Source of the DNA: Agarophyton chilense
Lineage: Eukaryota; Rhodophyta; Florideophyceae; Gracilariales; Gracilariaceae
Reading direction: 5' to 3'
Length of the DNA stretch: 64,000 bases
Assembly: GCA_030374765.1 (NCBI GenBank)
Contig: JARGXX010000016.1
Coordinates: 1,364,001-1,428,000, forward strand
Below are positions 45,391 through 57,855 of this stretch, one piece after another. Every line of letters begins with the position of its first letter. The stretch's first letter is position 1. A program made the position numbers and the translations under genes. Below the pieces are notes generated by a model that saw only the letters and a program-made list of their open reading frames with translations, had not been told where the DNA came from and did not search any database.

Positions 45391-46380
45391 ATGAGTTCCG
45401 GTACACGCAGCCGCAAAAGCGACGACGACGGCAACGAAGTTGAAACGGTAGACGCTTCTGATTTTACGCAACAGTTTGCCTTATTGCAGACGACGGTACA
45501 GCAGCAAGCTAACTTGATTCAAGCACTACAAGCAAGCCTTAACGAGAGCCAAAGTAGTGCTGGGAGTCAAGTGAACGTTGGAGCAAACGCTTTTAAAGCT
45601 CCTCCAGTCCCAATATTCAAAGGATCTGTCGCAGATAGAAACTCGGAGCGCGTGAGAAGCTTTTTTTCTACTCAATAGAAAAGTATGGAACATTGTGCAA
45701 TTATTCAGAGGCAAAGATGGTTGCCTTAGCTGAATGTCATTTGCAGGACCGTGCAGCATCCTGGATGCTCCGGTTGCAACGTGATAATAATAAGCCTGGC
45801 ACCCTTGAAGAACTTAAACGTGAAATGATTCGCGAATTTGTTCCGACTAATGAAAAAGCCGCCGCAAGAGTTCAGTTGATGGAGATAAAGATGAAGCACT
45901 CGAATGATTTGAATGAGCACGTAGCCGCTTTTGAAGACCTTGTGACACTATGTGGTACGCCAACGAACGAAGCATATATTTATTTCTTCAACAGTTTACC
46001 CAAGGTTTACAAAGGAAAGTTTGCCGAGCGCTTTCCATACTCGCAACCTCTTGACCGCACAGGTCAGCAGAGTATCCACGTTGCCTACGACTACGCTCGA
46101 ACACTAGAGCTCTCCATGAAATTGAGTGGGGAGTTTCAAAAGCAGCCCTACGTAGAAAAGAAAGGGTATGACAAGAAAAAGAACAAGAGAGGAAACACAA
46201 TCTCCGGACCCAAGGATACGAAGCACAACCAAAAGGATGATGGCAACGTTAGCTGGGGTCCAGCTTAAAAAGGGGAAAACAACCTTTATAGAAAACACGA
46301 TCGATGTTTCAAATGTGGACGCAAGGGTTGGAGCGACCCAAATCATCCTTGTCGTGAAAACGGAAAACCCCAACAAGTCC
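45391..46380 (+). pseudogene. Gag region of element D
   Basis: Starts MSSGTRSRKSDDDGNEVET about 40 bp after the 5' LTR. A coiled-coil-like Gln-rich segment follows (LLQTTVQQQANLIQAL), then a retrotransposon-gag domain (EKYGTLCNYSEAKMVALAECH, DRAASWMLRL, EELKREMIREFVP) and a basic tail leading to a knuckle CFKCGRKGWSDPNHPC near 46305-46355. It is a fossil with a few breaks. Confidence 0.85.
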
Positions 46381-46456
46381 AAAGTTCAAAAAACGAGTAA
46401 CGCCGCATGGAAGTGCGGCACAAGAAGGCAAAGCCGAAAGGCATCCCCTATCTGCC

Positions 46457-49400
46457 ATGAAGATGGCAGAGGAAGAGAACTGGATGTACGACGCAACTCT
46501 GAATGGACATCCTGCTCGAGTAGTGGTTGATTCTTTCGCCTCTCACAATTTTATGGCGTTGAGAGCCGCGGAAACGTTTGGCCTTGTGGTCTCCGAGACT
46601 CATGGCATCGACGTTGAACTTGGAGACAAGTCGATTAAACCCGTCGTGGGTAAATCTACTGTTGTATTAAACCTAAACGGATATTTGGCTACTGAAGACG
46701 TCTTTCTCATTGACATGGACAGAGACGAAGGTCTACCTGTTATCATATTAGGACGATCGTCGCTAAAGAGTAAGAATCCACATATCAATTGGGATAAAAA
46801 CGTATTGATGTTGACAAGACCAGACAGATCGACGGTGAAGGTCTCATCAAGAACTAATGTCAACTATGACAGCACGAACACCTTAAAACGAATGTCTTTC
46901 AAGAAAATGGCTCGGGTTTTGAAGAAAGGGAACTGTGAGCTATATATGGCACGAATGACGCAGCATATTCCAGGCCACGTAGAAAACGTGGAACCCCCAA
47001 AAGACTTCAAACACCTACTTGCTGAATACGAAGAAATTTTTCGAGAAGACTTACCAGAAGAACTGCCACCAACACGAGGCATGGATTTCGAGATCAACCT
47101 GAAACCTGGAGAACCTCCACCTGTCAGACCCGTCATCCGCTTATCGCCGAAAGAACTGAAAGAACTGAAGCAACAACTACAAAAGTACCTCGAAAAAGGG
47201 TTGTTGCGCCCCTCTTCCTCGCCGTTTGGTGCCCCAGTTTTCTTTGTTAAGAAAAAGAACGGCGATTTACGTATGGTATGCGACTACAGGGCCTTAAACA
47301 AGATCACGATTCCTGATTCTAGCCCGATACCATTAATCGATGAGACGATTGACCAAGTAGCTGGTGCAAAAATCTTCTCACAACTTGACCTTATATGGGG
47401 TTACCACCAGATGAGGTTAAAAGAAGAGGATTGCCACAAAACGGCAATACGCACATGATTTGGTTCTTTTGAGTGGCGAGTGTTATGTTTTGGACTGACG
47501 AACGCTCCGGCGGCGTTTTCCCGCCTTCTCTCCAACTTGTTTCACGACCTTTTGGGCGAATGTATGGTGCTGTATCTGGACGACATACTTATATACAGCA
47601 AGTCAGTCCAAGAGCACGAACAGCATCTGCTACAAGTGTTCAGTATATTGCGAAAGCACAAGTTGTATCTACGACCCAGCAAGTGCACGTTTGGACTTGA
47701 AGAAGTGGACTACTTAGGTTACAAAGTCAACTCGCAAGGAATCCGAACACAGAAACGATTGGTGAAGGCAGTCGAGGATTGGCCTACACCTCAGAACGTT
47801 AAGGAAGTGCAAAGATTCTTAGGACTTGCCAACTTCTACCGACGCTTTATGAAGAACTATGCAAGAGTTGTATCGCCACTTATTGACATAGTTCGAAAGA
47901 AAGTGTTCACGTGAACTGAAAGAGAAGAAGATGCGTTCGACGAAGTGAAACAGAAGCTTACGAATGCACCGCTTCTAAAACAACCGTCTTCGGCAGAAGC
48001 CTTCATCCTAACGACAGACGCGTCAAAGTTTGCCGTAGGAGCAACGCTTGAACAGAACGGGCACCCAGTCGCTTACCTATCTCACCGACTGACCGAGGTG
48101 GAAACGAGATGGGATACGGGGGACCAAGAACTGCTGGCGGTGATGATTGCATTGAGGACATGGGCTGTATATCTACGTGACAGACAGTTCATTCTGAGAA
48201 CAGACCACGAACCAATCAGATATCTGCAGTCAAAGACGAAGCTAAGCGGAAGGCAGATGCGATGGTTAGACGAGCTGCAAAGCTATAGTTTTACCGTGGA
48301 ACATCTACCGGGCACGCAGAACGGCGCCGCAAATGCTTTAAGAAGGATCATCAGTCACTCAATAATTCTCAACTCATTACGGCTGAAGAACCACACTCTT
48401 CTGCATAGAATCCAAGAAGCCTACGCTAAGGAACAATGGTCAAGAGACCTATTCGCATGGTTCGCAAACAAGGACGGTGATCATTCAAAAAGGTTCGTAT
48501 GTATTCAAGTAACTACGAAATCGAGAACAAGATTCTTTACTGAACGCGAGCCGGAACAAAAAGGCTTTACGTTCCACGAGTACAGGATCTAAGAAACGAT
48601 GTTCTCACGGAAGTTCACGATAGCTCCCACTTTGGCGTGGAGAAAACTTTTTATCAGTGTGCCAAGTCATTCTATTGGAAAGGAATGTACAACGATGTTA
48701 CCAAATATGTAGCATCATGCCTTAACTGCCAACAAAACAAGGAGGAACGAAAGAACAACAAGGGCTTGCTGCAGCCGCACAGCATTCCAATGAATTGCTG
48801 GGAGGTTTTAACAATGGATTTTCTTACAGAATTTCCGACGACAAATAACGGAAATGACTCAGTGTTTGTCATTGTTGAGAAATTATCGAAACGCGCCCTG
48901 TTCATCCCCACGAACAAACAAATTACAGCCAGTGATGTTGTGCAGTTACTGGTTGATCATGTCTTCTCAAAACACGGAATTCCAGAACGTATCATACTGG
49001 ATAGAGACCCGTTGTTCACTTCAAAGTTTTTGAAGGTATTACCCAAACGCTTAATATCGAAAAGAACATGGCAACAAAAGGACACCCCCAGACCGACGGA
49101 CAAAGCGAAAACACTATACCAACGCTTAGCATGATGCATCGAAACATCATTCAGAGAAAGCCTGAAGATTGGGATTTATTTATCAGCGAACTCGAGTTTG
49201 AATACAATTCAACCAAACACAAGAGCACAAAACTGGCTCCGTTTGAAATCGATTTGGGATACGTTCCATTTTCGCAATTGGAACGACAAAATTCTTCATC
49301 TTCAAAATGTCAAGCAGCAGTGGAAACTTTACAGTCTAGGGAAATTCTTAGGCTAATGGCACGAGACAATCTCGCCATTGCACAAGCACAGCAAGTATTC

Positions 49401-49892
49401 TATGCTAATCAGAAGAGAAGACACGAAACTTTTGAAGTCGGAGACCTCGTGATGTTAAATCTCGAAGGCACCGGACTATCATCTAGGACGGATCTTCCCA
49501 AGAAGTGGAGACCGAAGTTCGTCGGTCCCCTATCAGTCAAACAAATTATGGGACCAGTTACCTACGAAGTTGAACTTCCCCCAACAATGAAGCGTGCTCA
49601 TAACGTTTTCCATGTTTCCAAGTTGAAAAAGTATTTCAGGCCAGAAAACGACAAAGCCACACTCTCTGTAGTGATTGACGCTCAAGGTAATGTAGAACAG
49701 GAAGTGAAGAAGATTCTTGGCAAGAAGAAATCAAGATGCAAGGTTTACTACCTGGTCCAATTTGAGAACGATACGCCACAAGACGCAATTTGGATGCCGA
49801 AAAGCGAGTTACGGAACTGCAAGGACAGTATTCGGGAGTATGAAGAATCAACGAGGACGCTTGATTCTAAAAAGGGGGTGAATGTAATATAG
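46457..49892 (+). pseudogene. Pol of element D: protease, RT, RNase H, integrase
   Basis: Plus frames in order: a protease-like domain (VVVDSFASHNFMAL, an unusual DSFAS at the DTGA-type position; VIILGRSSL), RT (GDLRMVCDYRALN, SQLDLIWGYHQMRL, LYLDDILIYS with the YxDD-type LDD box, FLGLANFYRRFM), RNase H (LTTDASKFAVGATL, DQELLAVMIALR, LRTDHEPIRYL, EHLPGTQNGAANAL), and integrase (zinc-binding region with CLNCQQNK, TMDFLTEFPTT, LDRDPLFTSKF, PQTDGQSENT). A GDLVMLNLEG...KKWRPKFVGPL module and a chromodomain-like end (CKVYYLVQFENDTPQDAIWMP) follow. It is a fossil with several breaks. Confidence 0.9.
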
Positions 49893-50094
49893 TATTACGT
49901 GTCACCCGCTCGCCTTGATTCATAGCACCCGTTGTTACAAATGCATATGTTTGAATTCGAAACCATTCAAACATGGAGGTAACAAACCTTGTTATATAAG
50001 CTACGATAGATTTAGCGTAACCGAAGAAGGACAGCGTCACGGCAACACGAACGTAAACGAAAACAAAAGCATTGATTGTGTTCCCACTCTTACA
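49883..50094 (+). repeat. 3' LTR of element D
   Basis: Same length as the 5' LTR with about four mismatches, followed by tacgt (50095-50099). Confidence 0.92.
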
Positions 50095-50472
50095 TACGTG
50101 TTATCAAAAATGTCTCATTTTTGTGAAACGAGAGGGCTCCTCCCCAAAGCTACATTTCAAACAAGATTCTCTACATCATTGTCAGAGCAGTATCGCTGGG
50201 CATGTGTTGAGGCGAGAGTGGGAGCAACCATAATAGGAGCAGCCCATCGGAGGCTCCTGACAACGGACGAATACATTATCTATGATGGTCAAGAGAAGCT
50301 TCGTGAGCGGGTATATGCAGAACGACGTCGGTGTGATCCAGATCAGAACCCAGTACCTTGTTCTACACTGTCAGGATCCTCACCGTCTATAGCCGCAGTC
50401 TTGGAAAAAAGGAATTCTAGTGAATTACGCGGACAAAGAATCGTAATGATAAGGATGAGAGAAGAGAAGTAG
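50095..50472 (+). pseudogene. C48 peptidase of the MULE, C-terminal part
   Basis: After the right target duplication the plus strand continues in the same phase as the segment ending SCSCGTY. It reads VLSKMSHFCETRGLLPKA and on through TSLSEQYRWACVEARVG to a stop at 50470-50472. A helix after the Cys-Gly is expected in C48 enzymes, and this stretch fits it. The C-terminal 60 residues are charged and of no recognised domain. Confidence 0.65.
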
Positions 50473-50840
50473 CAAGTGAGAGCAGTAGTGTGGGACGTTG
50501 CGTAGACAGTGAGGATGTTGGTAACTCTTCTAAGGATGGAAGGGACTCCCAGCATGCTGGTAAGAAGGTTGGGTTGCGGTATAACGAACGCGAGAACAGA
50601 GCCAAACGAAACAGTCCAGAAGATGATGAGGTTCCATTGCTCCTGACATTGGCTTCCTAATGACAGAAGATTGTAAAAGATCTTTCAGGGCATGCTCTTA
50701 TGATGGAAAGAGAAGGCTACTTGTACGGACCCCACTTGTTTAGACTGTTTTGTAAGCCCGGGAGGTAAAAAGTAAGTGTTCGTATTAGGTGTCTGAAGTA
50801 AAATGAACCTCCGAAGGGAACACGAAGCAAATCTGGGTTT

Positions 50841-53054
50841 ATGAAAAAGACCTATACGGACAACAGTGGATGTATTATCAGTGAAATTGAAGGTCACAAC
50901 CATCCTCAAGTGGATGCCTCGAAGACGACGAAGAAGAGGAGAATGTTATCTGTGCGGAACTCAATTAAAAAGAAGTGCCTAGGTGAGCTACGTATAACAT
51001 TTATTCACTTTACTCCTAAGTAGAATGGTCCGCCCATGGACAGTAAGTCCTCACAGCATGAAGGGCAACGCGATGTTGAGAGCATAATTTCTGAAGATGA
51101 CTTCATGCCGAGCTTACCTCCTGCACATTTCCATTTGCCCTCCCAGACTATTTCTAGGTTTGAGCAGTTGATTTCGCTATTCCCAGTACAGGATGATCAT
51201 CAAAAAATTGTGCCACGGGGTGAGAAACGGCAAGTTGAGGAACTGAAAGCTCCACAAGAAGAGCATGACGTAGAAATGGAGGTCGTGGACACACAAGTTA
51301 AAGAGGAGGATAAAGATTTCATATACGTTGGTAAGAGAACAACAATCGTTGATGTTGGAAACGATATTGAAGCATGTCACAAGCAGGGGATGCAAATGAG
51401 GAGATATACTTTTTCTGTCCTTAGTACATCAAAGGTAGGTTGAAAGCTTTATCGATACTGAACGAAATGCACCAAATTCATCTAACATTCTGTTTGTATG
51501 TTACAAAGAAGTCCTGAACGGAAACTTGTTGAAGAAAAAGATGTCTATGCGGAGTGCAGCACCGAAGATGGTGATTATGTGGTGGTAGAGGACGACGATG
51601 ACGACCGGCAACGCTTCGAAAGGAGCTACACCGAAGAGGAGTGCGTACGTCAGGGTTTTGCAGCGTACTTGAGTTCCATCGAAGTGACAGGAGAGGACGA
51701 GGTTCTTTGACATCTACAGTACAATGCAAGCTGTTTCGGTTTCGATCTCGGTGTCCGCGACTCTAAGTATGAGAAGAAAGATGGAAAGCGTTTACTAATG
51801 ACAGGGTACTTTATTTGCAACCGAGTCGGGGACGTACAACATAAATGTCCATTCTCCTTCAAAGTTCATCGGGTTCCTGTTTGCAGAGGAGAAGTCAGTG
51901 AGTATCTGACTTGGGGTTATCATTTGGATATGTTTAAAGCACATCACAATCATTCTCCAAAACGTAGCTCATTCCACAGAAATTTGTCACCCCAGATGGA
52001 ACGTGAAGCAGAACACCTTAATGGATCTGTAAATCTTACGTTCTCTGAGATACTTAAAGTTCTTGAGGACGAGTATAGCGTTAAAGTGGACCATAACCTC
52101 TTTCGAAAACGCTTGAATTATATTTCAGACACTCGAAACCCCAAAGACAAGGAGTTCATGTGCCTGTACAATAATTTGCTTGAGCTGCATTCGAAACATT
52201 AAGGAACTGTTTTTTTGTTCGACTGATAAGCATTGCTCACTACAGTTCGTGGCATGGAGCTTCAAGGTATGGCGAAAAGACTACGAGCAGTTCGGCATAT
52301 TCCCTGGAGTATCTCTGGACTACAAAACGGTAGCAAACCGTTTTGGCCTTCCGTTTGTTTCTTTTAATGGCAGAGATCACAATGGAAAAGTGAAAACATT
52401 ACTAATGGGCTTCCTCCCGGACGAGACGGGAGCGAGTTTTGAATGGATCCTCAACAGGTTCAAGGAGTGTATGAGGATCTCTCCGAGCTCTTTCTTGACT
52501 GACCAGAACGCAGCCACAATTGGATCTCTGAAAAGGTCTTTTCTCTCTCCTATATCATTGTCGAAGACTGGCACATTAACCAGAATCAGAAAAATAATGT
52601 GGCTCGGTGGTGCAAGAAGATCAATAGAATTGTATAGATAGACCGGATGCAGGAAGAACTTTATGAGCTACGGAGGAGCACTACAATCGAAATATTCCAG
52701 CTTAAGCGTTCACAGTTTGACGGAATGTACTTCACGAACTTCTCTCATCCCCTTCCGCGATGGTAAAAGTTCCTGTACCATGGCATTCCGTCCATGCTCG
52801 TATCTTACTACAAAGACATTTATCTGCCGCGGAGATTCCTTTTCCAAGGCACCGGATATACTTATAGTTCAAACGCTCGCTATCACCGGCCTATCGTGTC
52901 CCACAAGATTCCGTTCTCTGAGGTTCTTTTGGAAATGAAAACCATGACAGACTGCCTTAATGCAGAGCGAGAGAGATATATATCGGTAGAGGATAAAGCC
53001 ATCAGGAACAAGCTGCTCGATTCATCACTTCAAATTCCCCGTGTTGCCGCGAAT
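50841..53054 (+). pseudogene. MULE transposase, N-terminal and catalytic part
   Basis: Plus frames contain, in order: an acidic and charged N-terminal region (51036-51710, EDDDDDRQRF); a WRKY/FAR1-like zinc finger candidate at 51798-51960 (C in YFICNRVGD, C in HKCPFSFKVH, then HHNH); a helical segment (51960-52200); and the MULE catalytic core. The core has SLDYKTVANRFGLPFV (first Asp, 52318), GFLPDETGASFEWIL, FLTDQNAAT (second Asp, 52501), and downstream YYKDIYLPRRFLF and SEVLLEMKTMTDCLNAE. Frames change around 51440, 51710, 52200 and 52600, so the gene is broken or contains small introns I could not define. At 53054 it is interrupted by a copia element. Confidence 0.8.
53050..53054 (+). repeat. 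5 bp target duplication of the copia element, left
   Basis: cgaat here and again at 57856-57860, outside the two LTRs. Confidence 0.8.
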
Positions 53055-53165
53055 TATGAATGTCGCACAGCAAGATGACTCAGCAGGTCATCTGACTACA
53101 CGGACGCCGGCGCACCCGAGTTGTCAAAGAGACATAGCTACAGTTGTTACCCCGCTCAATACTTA
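53055..53165 (+). repeat. 5' LTR of the copia element
   Basis: Shares its first 11 bases and its last approximately 98 bases with the 3' LTR; about five mismatches in the shared part. Confidence 0.82.
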
Positions 53166-53168
53166 GTT

Positions 53169-54119
53169 ATGGGCCCAGCACCAACCTCATCCTCCGGCAC
53201 GCCCAGCCGTCCGCGTTTTTCTTGGGACCTGAAAAACGTCCCGTGGACTGACGGCAAAGGCAACCAGGAAGACTACGCAAAGTCGGTGGCAATATAGACT
53301 TCGTTTCACGAGAAATTGCCAGACTCAAATTCGAACAAGAAACCGTTACCCCGTCGCGGCATAATGCTGAAGAGCCAGCTGTATGGAAGGGCTCGAGATC
53401 TGTGTTCTACGATCAGTGAAGAAGGTGTTGCTTCAGATGAAGGAGCCGACAAGATCGTCAAAGCCATCCATAAGAGAAATTCGCTGTCTGTTGTCAGTGA
53501 GGTTTATGGGAACTTTATCACGCTTCTGAACGTGAAGCGCTCCGGTAATGAAACGTTCCGAAATTTCGAACTTCGATTCGATGCACAGGCGTCTAAGTTT
53601 AAGGCTCAATCTGGATCCGCCAAGTTGCCCGAGTCGCTGACAGCCTTCACGCTTTTGGCTAAATCAGCTGTCGACAACGGACAGCGTGTCTCGGTGCTTG
53701 TGGCGGCATCAACCAACAGCACCTTAACTGCTGCGGCGACGACGACGGATTACCTCAACAAAGTGTCGTATGAGAAAAACGCGTCTGTCCTTCGCCATTG
53801 TGATGAAGTCTCTCATGCACACTCTACCAGCTCCCTGAAGCCGCTACCGATCGCTTCCAATGCAGCACAGCTCCCTCCGCGCAACCAGAACCGCCCCAAA
53901 CGTCGCAACAAGGGTAGACCGATGTCCATGCGCTATCCTTGTGACATTTGCGAAAAGTTTGGTCACTGTAAAAGGAACCACAACCCGGATGGTTCCTTAC
54001 CCTCCCATGTGCACTGCCTCGAATCCCGGCTCCGTCGCAGAACACGTCGCCGCCGGACAAGTATGGACAGCAGAATGATGCCCCGAAGAAGCCTGTCTCA
54101 TGAAACTGTGCCACCCTGA
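53169..54119 (+). pseudogene. Gag of the copia element
   Basis: Starts MGPAPTSSSGTPSRPRFSWD just inside the 5' LTR. A UBN2-type helical gag region follows (LYGRARDLCSTI, VSEVYGNFITLLNVKR, TFRNFELRFDAQASKF) and a cysteine cluster, CDICEKFGHCKRNHN, in the place of the CCHC knuckle. It is a fossil. Confidence 0.8.
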
Positions 54120-54313
54120 CCAGTTCGACGGCAGCTGTCTCCGCAAAACCCGCGCCCGCCCATCTCGGTCCTCTCCTAGATTACGGCGCACCGTGCGGTG
54201 CAATCGGACAAGTCTAGCTGCATCTCCTGTCTATAAAACTCGGATTCGCTCCCGACACTCCACTTGAACCGATTCCTGCATCGCTCAACGGCCACACCAG
54301 GTGGCAGTATGGC

Positions 54314-57300
54314 GTGGGTGCTCATGCAAGCCCCCAGCGCAGCATACTTGGCTCGATAGTCCTGTGCGCCAAGTCTGACCTCGAAAATGACATCAACATC
54401 ACCCATTTAGTGTTCGAAGGATCATCACAGTGGGTGATCGGGAGAAATGTCACACGCAAGGCGAACATTGTTCATCTTGGGATGAACGCTCTGTGCTTCG
54501 ATTCTTACGGCGGGAACGATTCTTTGGCAATCGTTGATGACATCTTTTTATCCCATATCCCTGTAGAACGCTTCACATCATCCAAAGAATACCTTGGATC
54601 TACTCTCTACTGTCTGTCCGTCGTTGCACTCGAGAAGTCACCATAGGGCGATGTGAAGGCTATCATTGAAAAGGTGCACACGCATGTTTGCAGCCACGCT
54701 TGTTTTTCGGACTCAAAACTGTTGCTACAGCGCAAGAAGCTGTGGAACCGCACTGTCGCCCATTAGGTGGCAGACATGGTGAACGACTGCACAGCCTGTC
54801 GGTCTAATACCGTCCCACCTCCAACGAGGAGGGTGTCAATCAGCTCGTTTAACTCGTCATTCAACGACGTCGTATGCATTTATCACTTGTTTCTGGATCA
54901 ATTTTGCGTGCTACATTCAATGGAAAATGTGTCCCGGCACTCCACTGCCCACATTGTCAAGTCCACGTCTATTCAGGAGAGAGTTACCGAGTTCGAGGCA
55001 AGTTGGGTGGCTCTATTTTGGCACCCACAAGCCATCAGAGGAGACAAAGCGTTTCTCCTTGGAGCATTCCGAGATCATTGCAAGCAGCTTCACATCCCGC
55101 TCCGTGCCGTGCCGCCCCGTCGCCATTCAAAAAACGCAATTGAGTTAAAGAATAACATCATTCGCAGTGTTTTCTTGAGGCTCAAGTCTGCAGCCGGCGC
55201 AGACTTCAACGCTGACCCCTCTCCTTACATGGCTGTAACAATAAGCAATGACTTATATGGCAATGACATCATGTCAGCATTCGAGATGGCAAAAGGCTTC
55301 ACCAAACCCACCAATGGCAAGCCCCATGACAATGTGCTGCCAGCAGACGTGGCAGAAGCCCGCGAACCGTTTATCGCTCGTCGCAAGCTATAGCGCATCC
55401 TTAAGTCCAAATCTATCAATGACATACCATTCTCCGCCGGTGACCTCGTCGAAGTGTATGTCGAACAGGATGTTGAGAAGCGCGGACGATGGTCCCTCCC
55501 CAAGACTGTGACATCAGTCAACGTCGAAAGCCGCATTGTCACTGTGCCTGTAAAAAGTGGAATGGAATTGACAGCCGCGTTTGAGGATACGCGCATGGCA
55601 ATACCTGACTCGAGCTTTGCAAAGCTTGTGCAAGACAGTATTGATGCCCTGGATGACATGAATGACATCGAAATGCCACAAGAGTCCAATGAAAACTCCG
55701 AAACAACTCCTGACACTGCGGCTGACGACACTGATTTAGGCACAGATGCAGTTGAAGACGATGTCACTGCCAGCATAGGTGACAGAGTGGAAATCTTGTG
55801 GCCATTAGAAGACCAGTATTATCCCCGCACTGTGCATTCTGCCGCGGACGACGGGCTGGTCAATTTGAACAATGACAACGGCGGCACGGAAGTGCTGGAC
55901 ATCTCCTAGGAGGTTTGTAGTTTTTCCAGTGCCATTGCTGCCAGCTCAGTGACAACTACAGTGCCACTATCTATTGTCAGTCAAGAAGCTTCCTTGCTCA
56001 AGCAAATGCTTGAATTCTATCGGTAACAAGCCATTCCGTCAGCCTCAAGCTCAAAACTTTGAGCAGTATCTGGTATACAATGCATATGCCAAGGAGGAAG
56101 ATAGCTCCCTCAAAACCGCCCAGTCTGTGCTTCGTCTCCATGTACCACCTAACGCAAACAATATCTCCAGCCATACCGTGTATAAGTTGAAGCATAATGA
56201 CGACCGCTCTTTGAAGCTGAAGGCCAGGATCGCCCCCCATGAGAATGAAGACGAACTCAAAGACATGCTGAGCAAAGACTGTGCAACGTGCACGCCCACA
56301 GGTTTGCGCATCTTAGAGAGTATCTCCTCCCTGCAAGGCTGGAAGCCGTACAAGGTCGAAGTCACCGCAGCCTTCCTCCAAACTGGCAAAGTGCAGCGCG
56401 ATGTGTATGTTCGCCCGCCAAAAGAGAGTAAGATGAAGTCAACGCACGTCTGGCTCCTTCTTGCGGCTGCCTACGGTCTGGTGAACGCCAACGCGAAGTG
56501 GCAGCACGCATCGGACGAGGTGATGGAGAACATCGGTCTGATACAGTGCACTCATCCCGCAACTTTTTTATCAGAAGGCTAACGGAAAACTTGTGCTAAT
56601 TGTAACCAAGATTGTGGACGACCTCAAAGTAGCTGGAGCCGATGATCGCGCTCATCGATTTTTAACTGCATTCAACGATTGCTTTAAGTTCGGTGTGGTC
56701 AATAAATGTCCAGGGAAGCTGAGGGTTTTCGGTATTAACACCATTCAACATGAAGAACTATCCATCGAAACCAACGCTGAAGATAATATGAGCAATATCA
56801 TGGAATACCGAATCACCCGCATGCGCCGCAAAGAGTCCGATCAGTGCATGAACAAGATCTATAAAGCTGCGTTTGCATCCATCAACAGCCCGTTGAGCTG
56901 GATTGGAACAGCTGCCTCCCCACTTTGTTCCTTCTACAGTAGTCACCTACAGCAGAAAGCCCCCCACCTCCGAGTCTCGCACATCGTGGAACAATTGACT
57001 ACTGTTCGCAGGTTGAAAAAGCTGGGTACCGTGATCGCATACCCTCGCCCTGCTGACAAGCGCGACTACGAGCTGAGCGTGCTAGTATTTTCTGATGCCT
57101 CTCGCATTGACGACGTCGGTCAACTGGGCGTAGTCACTAATTTGCTTGTTGGTGCCATGGAGAAGGATGTTATCTACCACGTTACCTCGTGGATCTCTCA
57201 CAAGGCCAAGCGACCTGTGAAGAGCGTACCTGCGGCTGAGATATTCGCCGAAGGTGAAGGGATCGATGAGGGCAAGAACGTGCGCAGCGCCTACACTGAG

Positions 57301-57609
57301 CTGCTGAACGTCAAGGTCAAGCTCCGCATTCTGGTGGACTCTGAAGATTTGTTTACGTCTATGTCGACGCAGAGGAATTCTGTGGACAAGTCGATAAGGG
57401 GTGACGTAAGCAGCATTCGGTTTGAATTCGAGACTGGCAGCGTTGAGTCCATCCCGTGGACCCCAGGTTCCGTAAACCTCGCTGACCCTCTGACCAAGAG
57501 GGATAGCTGCCTAGCCGAAGCGTTGCTGCTCACTCTCTATTCCGGTCGTCTGGGTATTGAATTCGAGGCTATAGCCGAGACGAAGAGCTCTGAAAAGCAC
57601 TTCGGCTAG
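54314..57609 (+). pseudogene. Pol of the copia element: protease, integrase, RT, RNase H
   Basis: Plus frames show the end of an aspartic protease (SSQWVIGRNVTRKANIVHLG), integrase (CTACRSN zinc ligands, LFLDQFCVLHSM, IRGDKAFLLGAF, RRHSKNAIELKNN), and a linker. RT follows with KVEVTAAFLQTGKVQRDVYV, PPKESKMKSTHVWLLLAAAYGL and IVTKIVDDLKVAG, which holds the catalytic VDD. The RNase H reads VLVFSDASRIDDVGQLG, SVPAAEIFAEGEGIDEGK, MSTQRNSVDKSIRGDV and WTPGSVNLADPLTKRD. The RNase H block is particularly clean. It is a fossil with several breaks. Confidence 0.9.
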
Positions 57610-57625
57610 CAAGAAAGAAGATTGA

Positions 57626-57855
57626 TATGAATGTCGACAGCTAGTGACAGGATGCCATGTAAGGCGCACGCGAGCACTCACGTGCTCCGGCGCCCGTTCC
57701 AACTTGCATTTGTAGTTGGTGCATTTTAATAATCAATTAATATTGTCTACATAAATACAGCAAGATGACTCAGCAGGTCATCTGACTACACGGACGCCGG
57801 CACACCCGAGTTGTCTAAGAAACATAGCTACAGTTGGTACCCCGCTCAATTCTTA
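57626..57855 (+). repeat. 3' LTR of the copia element
   Basis: 230 bp, preceded by a purine tract and followed by cgaat (57856-57860). Confidence 0.88.

Larger units (their letters stand above)
45138..50094 (+). mobile_element. Ty3/gypsy retroelement D, 4.96 kb, young
   Basis: Two 212 bp LTRs (45138-45349 and 49883-50094), each TGTAATATAG...CTTACA, differ at about four positions, so insertion is recent. The target duplication is tacgt on both sides. A polypurine tract (aaaagggggtgaa) precedes the 3' LTR. Plus-strand order is gag, CCHC-like knuckle, protease, RT, RNase H, integrase and a C-terminal chromodomain-like module. The coding region is nearly whole in extent but broken in about six places. 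It belongs to the same family as the older element B. Confidence 0.95.
53055..57855 (+). mobile_element. Ty1/copia retroelement, 4.8 kb
   Basis: Terminal direct repeats start TATGAATGTCG and end in CTTA. The 3' LTR (57626-57855) is about 230 bp and the 5' LTR (53055-53165) about 111 bp. The sequence gttatgggcccag right after the 5' LTR resembles the primer-binding site of Drosophila copia, which pairs with a cleaved initiator tRNA-Met. A purine tract (caagaaagaagattga) precedes the 3' LTR. The plus-strand order gag, protease, integrase, RT, RNase H is diagnostic of copia. Shared LTR parts differ by about 5%, so it is older than element D. The coding region is broken in about seven places. Confidence 0.92.

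Noticed and set aside
51433-51507. Possible small GT-AG intron in the MULE transposase gene
   Set aside because: A gtaggt donor and an acaaag acceptor exist, but joining there does not lead into the downstream open frame, so the intron is not supported.
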